Part shown: positions 22,692 to 32,305 of the stretch, piece after piece
How the letters are laid out: each line of letters opens with the position of its first letter
How positions within the stretch are numbered: position 1 is the stretch's first letter
Source of the DNA: Mycobacteriales bacterium
GTDB lineage: Bacteria > Actinomycetota > Actinomycetes > BP-191
Length of the DNA stretch: 64,000 nucleotides
Direction of reading: 5' to 3'
Assembly (NCBI GenBank): GCA_035714365.1
Contig: DASTMB010000040.1
Span: 119,362 to 183,361, forward strand
Position numbers and translations under genes: made by a program
The notes under the pieces: generated by a model
Databases searched by the model: none
Told to the model about the DNA's origin: nothing
The model's input: only the letters and a program-made list of their open reading frames with translations

Positions 22692-23798
22692 TCAGTCGGA
22701 CGGTGGGACGGCGGCGGGCACGCGGGCGAGGACGACGGTGACGTTGTCCTGCCCGCCGGCGGCGTTGGCGAAGTCGACCAGCGCGGCGGCGACCGCGGTG
22801 GGGGTGGCGTCCGCGGCGGCGCGCTCGCGGACCAGGTCGCGCAGGTCGGCGGCGGGCGAGCAGTAGTTCCACAGCCCGTCCGAGCAGACGAGCAGCCAGC
22901 CCGGCCCGGTGGCGGTGGTGGCGACGCAGCGGGGCACCGGGTCGGGGCTGTCGGCGCCGAGCCAGCGGGTGATCGCGTGGGCGCGGTGGTCGGTCTCGGC
23001 GACCTCGCGCGGCACGCCCTGGCGCACCTGCTCGGTCACCCACGAGTCGTCCTCGGTGAGCTGCACGGCGGGGCCCTCGTCGGGCAGCCAGTACGCGCGG
23101 CTGTCGCCGACGTTGCCGGTCACGAGCACCGGGCCGGCCAGCACCGTGGCGACGAACGTGCAGGACGGCGAGTCGGTGCCCTCCCCCACGAACGCCGCGC
23201 GGGCCTCCGCCTGGGCCGCCTCGCCCGCGCGCCCCAGCGCCTCGGTCCAGTACGCGACCGGGTCCGCGGGCCGCTCCGCGTGCGCCGCGGCGAGCACGTC
23301 GCGGGCCGCGCGCGCGGCGGCGAGCGAGGCGCGGTCGCTGTCGGGCGAGCTGGAGACGCCGTCGCAGACGACGAGCGCGGCGAACGAGCCCGGCTCGTCG
23401 TCGGCGGCCGAGGCCATGGCGTCCTCGTTGCGGTGGTGCCGCCGGCCGCGGTCGCAGACGCCGCCGGTCCACCCGCTCGGCGTCTCGCGGAAGTGGTCGC
23501 GCTCGGCCGCGGCCTTCACCCCGCAGACCGTGCAGTAGCCGGTCTCGTCGACCAGGCCGGCGCAGGACGCGCAGTGCCGCACCGGCGCCGGGTCCTGCCC
23601 CGGCTCGGACGGCGCCGGGATGATCAGCCGGGTCCGCGCCGAGTCGAGCCCGGCGGGCAGCTCCTCGGCGGCGGCGGCGCCCGCGGCCGGCACGGGCGCC
23701 ACGCCCACCGGCGCGCCGCAGGACTCGCAGAACTGGTCCTCCGGCACCAGCGGGCTCGCGCACCGCGGGCAGGCGGCGGCCGTCGCCTCGACCGTCAC
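22692..23798 (-). CDS. PP2C-family Ser/Thr phosphatase with zinc ribbons
   Basis: This 368-aa protein has zinc-ribbon Cys pairs at the N terminus (CPRC..CESC) and again near residue 75 (CASC..CTVC), then a PP2C domain from about 100 to 365. The metal-binding motifs are all present: RRHHRNEDA, VVCDGVSSS, GDSRAYW, LLVCSDGLWNY and GGQDNVTVV. It should remove phosphates placed by the PknG-like kinase encoded directly upstream (4-base overlap). M. tuberculosis has no phosphatase gene in its pknG operon, so the coupling here is notable. Confidence 0.9.
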   Translation of the reverse strand: MTVEATAAACPRCASPLVPEDQFCESCGAPVGVAPVPAAGAAAAEELPAGLDSARTRLIIPAPSEPGQDPAPVRHCASCAGLVDETGYCTVCGVKAAAERDHFRETPSGWTGGVCDRGRRHHRNEDAMASAADDEPGSFAALVVCDGVSSSPDSDRASLAAARAARDVLAAAHAERPADPVAYWTEALGRAGEAAQAEARAAFVGEGTDSPSCTFVATVLAGPVLVTGNVGDSRAYWLPDEGPAVQLTEDDSWVTEQVRQGVPREVAETDHRAHAITRWLGADSPDPVPRCVATTATGPGWLLVCSDGLWNYCSPAADLRDLVRERAAADATPTAVAAALVDFANAAGGQDNVTVVLARVPAAVPPSD

Positions 23799-26008
23799 GT
23801 CAGCGTCCTCGGGCGCACGCGGTTGGCCTCGTCCACCAGCCGGATGCGTTCGACGTGGTCGTCGGTCAGCGCGGCGAGCTGGCGGAACGCGTGCTCCGCC
23901 CCCGCGCGCAACGACTGCTCGTCGGCCGGGATGCCGGCGACCTTCGTGGCCGGCTGCGGCCCGGCGCGGCGCACCTCGTCCAGCGCGGCCCGCAGGACGG
24001 TGACGACCAGCTCCTGCCGGTCGCGCGGGTCGATGCTGACGGCGGCGACGCTGTCGACGGCGGCGGCGAGCGCGCGCAGGTCCGTGGTGCTGCGGGCGAG
24101 CAACGCCGCCCGCTCGCGGCGCGCGTCGACGTAGGCGCGGCTGGTCGGCGCGACCAGGTCGAGCGCGGCGAGCGCGCCGTCGACGTCACCGCGGGCGGCG
24201 CGCACCCGCGCCAGCCCGAACGCCGCGGGCGGGGTGTAGGCGGCGTCCGTCGCGGCGCAGACCGAGTACAGGCGCTCGGCCACCGCGGGCTCGCCGCCGC
24301 CCTCGCAGGCGAGCGCGAGCGCGAGCTTCGGGGCGAGCTCGCCGGGCACCTGGCCGTAGACGGCGTTGAACGCCGCGATGGCCGCGTCGTGCTCGCGCAG
24401 CGACAGGTGCGCGATGCCGGCCAGCCACACGGCCCGCCACTCCCACGGGTCGGCGGCGAGGAGCTGCGCGACGAGGTCGTCGGCGACGATGCTCATGCCG
24501 GCCTCGACGGCGGCGGTGGCCTTGGCCAGCAGCACCTCCGTCGTCGTCTCGGGCGCGCTCGCCAGGGCGGTGATGCGTTCGACCGGGTCGGGCACGCTGA
24601 CGCCGGCCAGCCACGCCGCCATCGGGTCGGCCGGGTCGACGCGCAACGGCGGCAGCGTCCGCCAGTCCAGCCCGCCGCCGGCGACGACCGGCGCGCCGAA
24701 CAGCGCCGACGGCGCGGACTGCGTCGCCGCGGCGAGGCCGCGGTCGGCGGCGACGACCTCGCGCAGCACGCCCATGAGCTGCTCGCGCATCTCGTCGGCG
24801 GAGGTGAAGCGGTCCTCCGGGTTCGCGGCGGTCGCCTTGAGCAGCAGCTTGTGCAGCGAGTCGTACCGCTGGAACAGCGGGGTGTCCTCGACCGGCGGCA
24901 GCTCCGCGACGTAGGCGGTCTGGTAGCCGCGGAACTCCATCGCCAGCACCGCGAGCGTGCGCCCGACGGTGAAGACGTCGGCCGCGATGCTCGGCCCCAC
25001 CGTCGGCACCTCCGGCGCCTGGTAGCCGACGGTGCCGTAGATCGCGCTGGTGAGGTCGTCGATGCGCCGCACGCCGCCGAGGTCGATGAGCTTCAGGCTG
25101 TCGCCGGACTGCACGACGTTGTCCGGCTTGAAGTCGCAGTAGAGCAGCCCGGACGCGTGCAGGTACGACAGCGCCGGGAGGATCTCCACGATGTACGCGA
25201 TCGCCTGGTCTGCCGGGAACGGGTCGTACCGGCCGCCGTGGGCGGCCATCCGGTCCTTGAGGATCGACTTCAACGACTTGCCGCCGACGTACTCCATGAC
25301 GATGTAGCCGGCGTCCTCGTGCATGACGAAGTTGTGGATGCCGACGATGAGCGGGTGCTCGACGGCGGCGAGGAACCGCCGCTCCGACACGGCCGCCTCG
25401 TACGCGTCCTCGTCGCCGGCGTTGAGCAGGCCCTTGAGGACGACCCAGCGGTCGGAGACGTTCTTGTCCTGCGCCAGGTAGATCCAGCCGAGGCCGCCGT
25501 GCGCGAGGCAGCCGACGACGGCGTACTGGCCCGCGACGAGGTCGCCGGCCTGGAGCTTCGGCGAGAACGAGAACGGCGTCCGGCAGCGCGGGCAGAAGCC
25601 CTCGGTGCGGGCCGGGCGGCCGCCGCGGCGCCGCCCGACCGGCGCCTCGCAGCGCGGGCAGAACCGCTTGTCCTCCGGGACGTGCGGGTCGGCGAGCACG
25701 ACCGTGCGCGGGTCGGCGACGGGCGTGGCCGGCACGGTCGTGACGCCGGCGCCGAGCCGGGTCGCGCGGGTGCGCGCGCTGCCGGTGCGGCGGCGGGTGG
25801 GCGCCGAGCCGGGCCGCGAGCGGGCCGACCCGATCGGCGCGGAGGCGAGGCGGACCGAGCCGGTCGCGGCGGGCTCGGCGGCGGACGCGGACCGCTTCGC
25901 CGCCACCGGCCGCGGCGCCGCGCCGGCGGGCGAGCCGCAGACGTTGCAGTAGCCGTCCTCGATCGTGCCGGAGCACCCCGGCTGGGCGCACGCCGTGGCC
26001 GTCGTCAT
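23795..26008 (-). CDS. pknG: PknG-like Ser/Thr protein kinase (zinc ribbon, rubredoxin, kinase, TPR)
   Basis: This 737-aa protein is close to M. tuberculosis PknG (750 aa) in length and order. An extra N-terminal Cys-rich ribbon (CNVCG at 21-25) and an Arg/Ser-rich linker precede a rubredoxin-like site (C117, C120, C139, C142). The kinase domain follows, with ATP Lys192, catalytic YCDFKPDN (Asp292), DLG in place of DFG (309-311) and APE at 331; CDFKPDN and DLG are PknG-type variants. A TPR-like helical tail runs from about 470 to 730. It is cytosolic. By analogy it should phosphorylate an FHA protein to steer glutamate/2-oxoglutarate metabolism. GlnH and GlnX homologues lie just upstream. ATG 26008 follows a strong purine run. 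Confidence 0.9.
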   Translation of the reverse strand: MTTATACAQPGCSGTIEDGYCNVCGSPAGAAPRPVAAKRSASAAEPAATGSVRLASAPIGSARSRPGSAPTRRRTGSARTRATRLGAGVTTVPATPVADPRTVVLADPHVPEDKRFCPRCEAPVGRRRGGRPARTEGFCPRCRTPFSFSPKLQAGDLVAGQYAVVGCLAHGGLGWIYLAQDKNVSDRWVVLKGLLNAGDEDAYEAAVSERRFLAAVEHPLIVGIHNFVMHEDAGYIVMEYVGGKSLKSILKDRMAAHGGRYDPFPADQAIAYIVEILPALSYLHASGLLYCDFKPDNVVQSGDSLKLIDLGGVRRIDDLTSAIYGTVGYQAPEVPTVGPSIAADVFTVGRTLAVLAMEFRGYQTAYVAELPPVEDTPLFQRYDSLHKLLLKATAANPEDRFTSADEMREQLMGVLREVVAADRGLAAATQSAPSALFGAPVVAGGGLDWRTLPPLRVDPADPMAAWLAGVSVPDPVERITALASAPETTTEVLLAKATAAVEAGMSIVADDLVAQLLAADPWEWRAVWLAGIAHLSLREHDAAIAAFNAVYGQVPGELAPKLALALACEGGGEPAVAERLYSVCAATDAAYTPPAAFGLARVRAARGDVDGALAALDLVAPTSRAYVDARRERAALLARSTTDLRALAAAVDSVAAVSIDPRDRQELVVTVLRAALDEVRRAGPQPATKVAGIPADEQSLRAGAEHAFRQLAALTDDHVERIRLVDEANRVRPRTLT

Positions 26009-27132
26009 CGCCGGCCCCCCTCTCGCGTCGTGCGGGCATCGTCGCCCGGGTCCACCGTACGGCGGTAGGCCCCCACGCGGTCGCGCGCCCGGTCGAGGTC
26101 GCACGGCCGCTCGTCCAGCACCGCGCGCGCCGCGTCGTACGCCGCCGCGACGTCCGGCGCGGTACGCCCGACGGCCGCCGCCTTCGCGCGGTACGCGTCG
26201 AGCAGCCCGCGCAGCTCGCCCGGCTCGGCGAGCGCGGCGGCGTACCGCTCCCCCGCCTCGCGCAGCGCCGCCTCGACCCGGTCCAGCCGCGCCGCGAACG
26301 CCGCGACCGCGGCGTCGTCCGCCGGCACCGGGCCGAGCCGTTCCGGGTCGGGGACGGCCAGCAACGGCGGCCGGGCGACGGCGGCGGCGCACCGCGCGGC
26401 GGCGGCGCGCACCTCGGCCGCGCGGGCCGTCGCGGCGCGCAGCCGGGTGCCGAGCGACTCGCGCTCGGCGGCGCGGCGGGCGCGGGTCGCGCCGGCGACG
26501 ATCAGGTCGCGTTCCAGCGCGTTGACGGCCGCGTCGACGGCGGTCACCGCGGCGCGCGCGGCGTCCGCGCCGGGCGTCGCGACGGCGCGGTCGAGGTCGC
26601 CCGCCAGCCGCGCGACGCGTTGCGCCGCGAGGTCGTCGCCGAGCGCGTCCGCGTGCCGCCGGCAGCGGTCCAGCGCGGCGCGCACGTCGGTCGCGCGGTG
26701 GGCGGCACTGCTGCGCGCCGGGTCGTTCTCCAGCCGTTGCGCCAGCCGGCTCAGCAGCGCCTCGGCGAGCACGCACGCCTCGGTGAGCGTCACCGCGAGG
26801 CCGCCGGTGCCGCCGTCCAGCCGCGACCAGAGGAGCTGCCCGATCCGATCCAGCTCGCGCGGCCCGACCCGGCCGCTGTCCCACGCCGCCGTCAGCTCGG
26901 CGAGGCGGTTCTCGATCGACTGCCCCAAGGCGTACGCGAGCGTCACGTCGGCGGTGAGCACCTGGTCCGGGCCGCCGAGCCGGGCCCGCGCGTCGACGTC
27001 GTCGAGCGCCTGGCGCAGCCGCGTGGTCCAGGCGTTCATCGCGGCGAGGTAGTCCAGCACGTCCGCCGCCGCGGGCGGCTGCCCGAGGGCACCGGGCGCG
27101 GTGGGGGCGGGGCCGGGCGGTGCGGCGGTCAT
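26005..27132 (-). CDS. Unknown helical protein between GlnH and PknG
   Basis: This is a 375-aa protein, almost entirely Ala/Arg/Leu/Asp-rich helix with heptad-like spacing (ALDRCRRHADALGDDLAAQRV), with a Pro-rich N terminus and basic C terminus. There is no signal peptide or membrane segment. It is locked into the operon by 4-base overlaps on both sides (GlnH stop and kinase start). The mycobacterial operon has nothing at this place. A coiled-coil adaptor connecting membrane sensor to kinase would fit the position, but no family is recognised. Confidence 0.75.
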   Translation of the reverse strand: MTAAPPGPAPTAPGALGQPPAAADVLDYLAAMNAWTTRLRQALDDVDARARLGGPDQVLTADVTLAYALGQSIENRLAELTAAWDSGRVGPRELDRIGQLLWSRLDGGTGGLAVTLTEACVLAEALLSRLAQRLENDPARSSAAHRATDVRAALDRCRRHADALGDDLAAQRVARLAGDLDRAVATPGADAARAAVTAVDAAVNALERDLIVAGATRARRAAERESLGTRLRAATARAAEVRAAAARCAAAVARPPLLAVPDPERLGPVPADDAAVAAFAARLDRVEAALREAGERYAAALAEPGELRGLLDAYRAKAAAVGRTAPDVAAAYDAARAVLDERPCDLDRARDRVGAYRRTVDPGDDARTTREGGRR

Positions 27133-28106
27133 GCGCTCCGGCCGTACACGGGCGCCGGGGGCTCCGGCACGCCGCCCTCGCTGCCGAGCCAGCGGGTGTA
27201 GATCCGCTGCCAGGTGCCGTCGGCGCGCAGGCGTTCCAGCACGGCGTTGACGAACCGCACCAGGTCGGCGCGGTCCTTGCGGACACCGATGCCGTACGGC
27301 TCGTCGCTGAAGCGCGGGCCGACCACCTTCGCGTACGGGTCCTCCGACCGGAACCCCTCGAGCACCGTGTCGTCGGCGGTGACCGCGTCGACCGAGCCGT
27401 CCTGGAACAGCACCAGGCAACGCCCCAGGTCGTCCACGGCGACGACCTTGACCTGCTTGTACGGCGCGAGGTTGTCGAGGTTGGTCGACCCCTTCGCCAC
27501 GCAGACGCTGCCCTGTGCCGCGTCGAGCGCGCGGATCGAGTCGAACTTCGAGTCGCTGCGGACGAGCAGCCGCTGGCCGGCGCGGAAGTACTCGCTGGAG
27601 AACGCGATCCGGGCCCACCGCGCGCAGTTGATCGTGAACGTGTCGGCGACCAGGTCGACCTGCTTCTGCTCCAGCACCGCGACCCGCTGCGAGTACGGGA
27701 TGACGCGGTACTCGATCCGGTCCGGGTCGCCGAACAGCGCGCGCGACACCTCGCGCAGGATGTCGATGTCGAAGCCCTCGAGCCGTCCGGTGAGCGGGTT
27801 GCGCGCGGAGAACAGCGTCGTCGCGCCGTCGACGCCGACGACGAGCCGGCCGTGGTCCCGGATCGTGGCCATGGTCGAGCCGGGCGGGACCTGGCCCGGC
27901 GCGGGGAGCGGGCCGTCGGGCGCGTACGACGCGACCGGGTTGCCGCAGGCCGGCGGCTTCGGCGGCGGCGTGGCGCTCGCCGTGACCGGCGCCTCCGACG
28001 CGGCCGTCTCGCCCAGCGTCCGCGGGAGGTCCGGCCTGCTGCTGGCGCAGCCGGCCAGCAGCACCGCCGCCAGCGCGGCGACGCCGGCCCGCCGCCGGGC
28101 GGTCAC
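27129..28106 (-). CDS. glnH: GlnH-like amino-acid-binding lipoprotein
   Basis: This 325-aa protein has lipobox VLLAGC (Cys20) and a Thr/Pro-rich tether. A type-II periplasmic binding protein fold follows: GRLVVGVDGATTLFS, GRLEGFDIDILREVSRAL, VDLVADTFTINCARW, then DAVTADDTVLEGF and YGIGVRKDRADLVRFVN. In M. tuberculosis, GlnH binds aspartate/glutamate and signals through GlnX to PknG. Gene order and tight overlaps with GlnX here support the same role as an external sensor rather than an importer subunit; no ABC permease or ATPase is encoded nearby. Confidence 0.88.
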   Translation of the reverse strand: MTARRRAGVAALAAVLLAGCASSRPDLPRTLGETAASEAPVTASATPPPKPPACGNPVASYAPDGPLPAPGQVPPGSTMATIRDHGRLVVGVDGATTLFSARNPLTGRLEGFDIDILREVSRALFGDPDRIEYRVIPYSQRVAVLEQKQVDLVADTFTINCARWARIAFSSEYFRAGQRLLVRSDSKFDSIRALDAAQGSVCVAKGSTNLDNLAPYKQVKVVAVDDLGRCLVLFQDGSVDAVTADDTVLEGFRSEDPYAKVVGPRFSDEPYGIGVRKDRADLVRFVNAVLERLRADGTWQRIYTRWLGSEGGVPEPPAPVYGRSA

Positions 28107-29386
28107 CGGTACTCCCGCAGCCGGGCCGCGACGCCGCGGGCGGCGGCGAACGCCGCGAGCACGCCGCCGAGCAGCACCAGCCCGGCGACCGGACGCAGCG
28201 GCCGGGCGGCCCGGCGCAGGTCGCCGACGGCGTGCTCGGACTGGGTCCCCAGCTCGACGTCGCTCGTCTGGTCGAACCGGTTGAACGGCGCCGCGGCGCT
28301 GCCCTCGCGGGTGGCCAGCCGCACGGCCTCGGGGAAGTCGCCGCCGTCGTCCGCCTTGCGGATCTTGGCGTGCGCGCGGACGAAGTCCTCCAGCGCCTGG
28401 CGCACCGGCACTGTGTGCGCGGTGATGAGGTCGGCGGCGTCGAGCTGCCTGCGCGCGTCCTCGATCGCGCGGGTGAACTCCGCCTCGTACGCCTGCCCGG
28501 ACCCGCGCGCGACGAGCGTCAGGCTCTCCGCGCTCTTCGCGTCGAACGCGTCGATGCGGGCCTGCGCCAGCTCAACCGTGGCGGCGTACGCCTCGGTGTG
28601 CGCGCGGTTGGCGCGCGACTGCGACGCGAGCATCGTCACCGCGGCGACGACTACCGCGAGCAGCAGGACGCCGGTGCCGGCGGTCAGCCCGACGTTGAGG
28701 ATGCGGCGGGTGCGCTGCGCGAGCCAGTACTGCGCCCCGGCGAGCGCCCCCAGCACCAGCAGGGTGAGGAGGGTGAACACCCGCCCGTGCACGGCGGCGG
28801 CGTCGTACCGCGACTGCACCTGGCGCTGGTTGTCGTCGGCGAGCCGGGTGAGCTTCGGCAGGATGTCGCTGCGCAGCAGGGCGGACGCCTGCTGGAGGTA
28901 GGTGGCGCCGACCGCGAGGCCCTGCCGGTTGTTCGCGCGGGCCGCCTCGACCAGGCCGGTGTAGTGGGTGAGGCTCTGGTTGACCTCGGCCAGCGTCGGC
29001 GCGTCGGCGTCGCTCTCCGCCGCCGCCGTCGCGATCGTCGCGGACGCGACGTCGACGGACCGGACGTACGCCGCCCGCCGCGCGGCGGGTTCCAGCCCGC
29101 CGACGAGGAACGCGTTGGCTGCCTCGGCGTCGGCCTGCACCAGCCGGGTGCGGACGGTCTGGAGCCGGACGAGCTGCTCGGTGCTGCCCCTGGCCGCGTC
29201 CAGCGCGCCGGCCCGCCACGACAGCAGCGCCGCACCGAGCAGGCCGAACACCAGCGAGACGCCGATCGACAGCGCGGCGAGCTGCCGGAGCCGGCCGGGC
29301 GTCCCGGCGAGCTGCCCGCGCAGCCGGTCGCCGAACGACGGGCCGGCGGGTGCGGGCGTCGCGCCCTGTTGGGTGGTCACGGTCAT
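28103..29386 (-). CDS. glnX: GlnX-like membrane sensor-transducer
   Basis: This is a 427-aa protein with four predicted membrane helices: about 37-58, 205-225, 235-255 and 398-418. Two large helical external domains lie between helices 1-2 and 3-4, each with chemoreceptor-like helices (TRLVQADAEAANAFLVGG; RANRAHTEAYAATVELAQARID). This matches mycobacterial GlnX, which couples GlnH to PknG. It overlaps the GlnH gene by four bases and starts five bp after the threonine aldolase stop. There is no kinase or HAMP-GGDEF output domain, so signalling must pass to a cytosolic partner. Confidence 0.85.
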   Translation of the reverse strand: MTVTTQQGATPAPAGPSFGDRLRGQLAGTPGRLRQLAALSIGVSLVFGLLGAALLSWRAGALDAARGSTEQLVRLQTVRTRLVQADAEAANAFLVGGLEPAARRAAYVRSVDVASATIATAAAESDADAPTLAEVNQSLTHYTGLVEAARANNRQGLAVGATYLQQASALLRSDILPKLTRLADDNQRQVQSRYDAAAVHGRVFTLLTLLVLGALAGAQYWLAQRTRRILNVGLTAGTGVLLLAVVVAAVTMLASQSRANRAHTEAYAATVELAQARIDAFDAKSAESLTLVARGSGQAYEAEFTRAIEDARRQLDAADLITAHTVPVRQALEDFVRAHAKIRKADDGGDFPEAVRLATREGSAAAPFNRFDQTSDVELGTQSEHAVGDLRRAARPLRPVAGLVLLGGVLAAFAAARGVAARLREYR

Positions 29387-29390
29387 CGGT

Positions 29391-30485
29391 TCAACTCCCC
29401 CCCTCGCCAGCGCAGGCTACCCGCACGCCCGCCGCGAGGGCAGCCACGTCCGCGTCGGTCGTGTCCCACGCCGTGACGAAGCGCACCAGGTCGCGGGCCG
29501 GGTCCCAGACGTAGAAGTGCGTCCACGCCTCCAGCGCGTCGACGGCGGCGCGCGGCAACGTCACGAAGACGGCGTTCGTCTCGACCGGGTACGACGCGCC
29601 GACACCGGGCGTGCCGGCGATGCCGTCCGCCAGCCGGCGCGCGGCGGCGTTGGCGGTGCCGGCCCAGTCGAGGATCGCGCCGCCGTCCAGCGCGGCCAGC
29701 ATCTGGGCCGCGAGGAAGCGCATCTTCGACGCCGTCTGCGTCGCCTGCTTGCGCCGCTGGTGCACCGGCCCGGCCGCCGCGCGGTCGAGGAAGACCACCG
29801 CCTCCGCGCCGAGCAGCCCGGCCTTGGTGCCGCCGAACGCCACCACGTCGACCCCGCACCCGGCGAGCCGCCGGCACCCCTCGCCGAGCGTCGCGGCCGT
29901 GTGCCCCCAGGCGACGAGCGCGTTGGCGAGCCGGGCGCCGTCGACGTGCACCGCCATCTGGTAGCGGTGCGCGGCCGTGCAGATCGCGGCCAGCTCGTCC
30001 GGCGTGTAGACCGTGCCGACCTCGGTCGGCTGCGTCACCGACACGACGTGCTTCGTCGCCGTCACGTCCGCGATGTGCACGCGCCCGAACCGCGCCGCCG
30101 CGTCGTGCACGTGCTCGGGCGTCAGCTTGCCGTCGGCGTCCCACGGGTAGCAGACGAGCTGCGCGCCGGTGATGTGCTCCGGCGCCCCGGCCTCGTCCAG
30201 CGCGATGTGCGCGTCGCTCGTGCAGATCACCGAGCTGTCGCGGCTGCACAGCGTGTGCAGCGCCACGACGTTGGCGCCGGTGCCCCCGAACGTCAGCGCC
30301 ACCTCGACCTCGCGCCCGAACAGCTCCGCGAACGTCGCGGCGCAGCGTTGCGTCCACGGGTCGTCGCCGTACGCGGCGGCGTGGCCGACGTTCGCCGCCT
30401 CGATCGCGGCGAGGACGCTCGGGTGCGCCCCGGCGTAGTTGTCGGACGCGAACGACGCGACGGGCGGCGGCAGGTCGCTCAGCAC
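29391..30485 (-). CDS. Threonine aldolase / beta-eliminating lyase (PLP enzyme)
   Basis: This 364-aa protein starts at GTG 30485, overlapping the AAA+ stop by seven bases. Fold-type I PLP features match low-specificity L-threonine aldolases: [40 protein letters not shown] (PLP-ring Asp) and [13 protein letters not shown] (Schiff-base Lys). It splits threonine or related beta-hydroxy amino acids to glycine and an aldehyde. Its place inside a signalling operon, directly before the amino-acid sensor GlnX, is unusual and hints that its substrate or product connects to the sensed pool. Confidence 0.9.
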   Translation of the reverse strand: MLSDLPPPVASFASDNYAGAHPSVLAAIEAANVGHAAAYGDDPWTQRCAATFAELFGREVEVALTFGGTGANVVALHTLCSRDSSVICTSDAHIALDEAGAPEHITGAQLVCYPWDADGKLTPEHVHDAAARFGRVHIADVTATKHVVSVTQPTEVGTVYTPDELAAICTAAHRYQMAVHVDGARLANALVAWGHTAATLGEGCRRLAGCGVDVVAFGGTKAGLLGAEAVVFLDRAAAGPVHQRRKQATQTASKMRFLAAQMLAALDGGAILDWAGTANAAARRLADGIAGTPGVGASYPVETNAVFVTLPRAAVDALEAWTHFYVWDPARDLVRFVTAWDTTDADVAALAAGVRVACAGEGGS

Positions 30486-31774
30486 GACGGCACCGCCTCC
30501 GGCGGGGTCAGCGGCTCGGGCGCCGGCAGGTCCGCGGCGGTCAGCTCGCGGAGCTGCTCGACGGTCGGGTCGGCGACGCCGGCGAGCCGGGTCGCCTGCG
30601 ACGTGACCGCGTCCTCGAAGACGTTGCGCACGAACCGGCCGTTGCCGAACGTCCGCCCGCGCGGCGTCCCCGCGAGCAGCAGCCGCAGCGCGCCGACGCA
30701 CTCCTCCGTCGGCGAGTAGTCGTCCTTCTCGGCCATCCGCCGGAAGATCGCGACCAGCTCGTCGTCGGTGTAGTCCGCGAACTCCAGCGTCTCGTGGAAG
30801 CGGCTGGCCAGCCCCGGGTTCGACGCGACGAACTCCGCCATCTCGTCCGGGTAGCCGGCGACGATGACGACGAGCGAGTCGCGGTGGTCCTCCATCGCCT
30901 TGAGCAGCGTCTCCACCGCCTCGCGGCCGTAGTCGTCGGAGGCGAGCGCGTACGCCTCGTCCACGAACAGCACGCCGCCCAGCGCCGACTCCACCAGTGC
31001 GGCCGTCTTCAGCGCGGTCTGGCCGACGTACCCGGCGACCAGGCCCTGCCGGTCGCACTCGACCAGGTGGCCGCGGTCGAGCAGGCCGAGCGCCCGGTAG
31101 ATGCGCGCGACGAGGCGGGCGACCACGGTCTTGCCGGTGCCGGGGTTGCCGACGAACACCAGGTGCCGGCTCAGCTCCGGCACCCGCAGCCCCTTGCCCT
31201 CCCGCAGCGCCGCGATGCGCAGGAGCTGTGCCTGGCGGCGCACCTCCGTCTTGACCGTCTCCAGCCCGATCAGGCCGTCCAGCTCGGCGAGCAGCTCGTC
31301 CAGCGTCGGCTCCGGCTCCGGCGCCGGCTCGGCGGGCGCGGGTGGCGGAACGGCGGGGCGTTGCGGCTCGGCCGGCGTCGGCTCGGCGCGCGGCGCGGTG
31401 CCGGTGGCGCGGAGCTGCGCCGCCGCCGCCAGCGTCGCGACCGCGATCGCGCGCAGCGTCGGCTCCCCCAGCGAGCAGGCCGCGGACGCGACGGTCGCCA
31501 GCGCGCGGGCGTACTCCCCGGCGCGCGGGTCGCCGTCGAGGCGGGCCAGCAACGGCGCCGGCAGCCGCCGCCACGGCCGCCCCCGTGCCGCGTACGCCGC
31601 GTGCTCGCGGGCCGCGAGCCCGGTGCCGGCCGCCCAGTCGGCGGCCGCGCCGGGCGCCGTCTCGCTCAGCGTCGCGGCGAGCGCGGCCGCCTCGGCGCGC
31701 ACCGCGCGCGCGTCCAGCCCGGCGGCGACGCCGGCGCCGACCGCGGCGTCGATCGCGTCGGCCAGCGTCGTCAC
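30479..31774 (-). CDS. CbbX/SpoVK/EccA-like AAA+ ATPase
   Basis: This 431-aa protein starts at GTG 31774, overlapping the XpaC-like stop (GTGA). A helical N-terminal domain (about 1-150) and a Pro/Glu linker precede a single AAA+ module: [17 protein letters not shown] (box preceding Walker A), [14 protein letters not shown], pore-loop region [25 protein letters not shown] (Walker B), [13 protein letters not shown] and [13 protein letters not shown] (sensor 2). It is the CbbX/EccA clade, known as chaperone-like remodellers. No type VII secretion genes are near. In this operon it may remodel TelA/XpaC or signalling partners; that is inference. Confidence 0.88.
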   Translation of the reverse strand: MTTLADAIDAAVGAGVAAGLDARAVRAEAAALAATLSETAPGAAADWAAGTGLAAREHAAYAARGRPWRRLPAPLLARLDGDPRAGEYARALATVASAACSLGEPTLRAIAVATLAAAAQLRATGTAPRAEPTPAEPQRPAVPPPAPAEPAPEPEPTLDELLAELDGLIGLETVKTEVRRQAQLLRIAALREGKGLRVPELSRHLVFVGNPGTGKTVVARLVARIYRALGLLDRGHLVECDRQGLVAGYVGQTALKTAALVESALGGVLFVDEAYALASDDYGREAVETLLKAMEDHRDSLVVIVAGYPDEMAEFVASNPGLASRFHETLEFADYTDDELVAIFRRMAEKDDYSPTEECVGALRLLLAGTPRGRTFGNGRFVRNVFEDAVTSQATRLAGVADPTVEQLRELTAADLPAPEPLTPPEAVPSC

Positions 31775-32292
31775 GGCCGCGGCCCCGGCGGCGGCGCGGT
31801 CAGCGAGCCGGTGCCGAACTTCTCCTGGAGGAACCGGCCGTGCGCGATCAGCGCGTCGGCGTCGGCGCGGCACACCGCGACGAACACCTCGTCCATCTTC
31901 CCGGCCAGCAGGTCGAGCTGGTCGCAGAGCACCATCAGCGACGTCTTGCCGCCGGACACCGGCCGGCGGTCGGCGTAGTCGCGCGGCAGCCGCAGGTACG
32001 CCCCCAGCGCCTCCGGCAGGTAGCTCGTCGCCGTGGCGACGACGGCGTGCGCCTCGGCGCTGCCGGGGCCGAGCTGGTCGAGCCGCGGCAGCGTCTGGCG
32101 GACCGTGCGGGCGATGCGGTCGACGCGGGCCTGGATCGCCTGCGGCACCCGGCCGCCGATGCTCGCCTGGAGCCGGTCCAGGTCCGCGGCCGGGTCCTGC
32201 GCCGCCGCGGCCGGCGGGCGTTGCGGCGTCCGGCCGAACAGCCGCGCGACGAGCGCGCCGAGGCGCGAGCGGGTAGGGGCGGGCTGGGTCAC
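31771..32292 (-). CDS. XpaC-like partner of TelA
   Basis: This 173-aa protein is read from GTG 32292, 13 bp after the TelA stop; a longer in-frame start exists but would overlap TelA heavily. A basic N terminus and Pro/Ala linker lead to a helical body. The segments [17 protein letters not shown] and [19 protein letters not shown] near the C terminus resemble XpaC-type proteins, which sit next to TelA in Bacillus and others. There is no membrane segment in this copy. The identification is moderate because the family is weakly conserved; gene pairing with TelA supports it. Confidence 0.55.
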   Translation of the reverse strand: MTQPAPTRSRLGALVARLFGRTPQRPPAAAAQDPAADLDRLQASIGGRVPQAIQARVDRIARTVRQTLPRLDQLGPGSAEAHAVVATATSYLPEALGAYLRLPRDYADRRPVSGGKTSLMVLCDQLDLLAGKMDEVFVAVCRADADALIAHGRFLQEKFGTGSLTAPPPGPRP

Positions 32293-32305
32293 GAGCGTCC
32301 GACGC

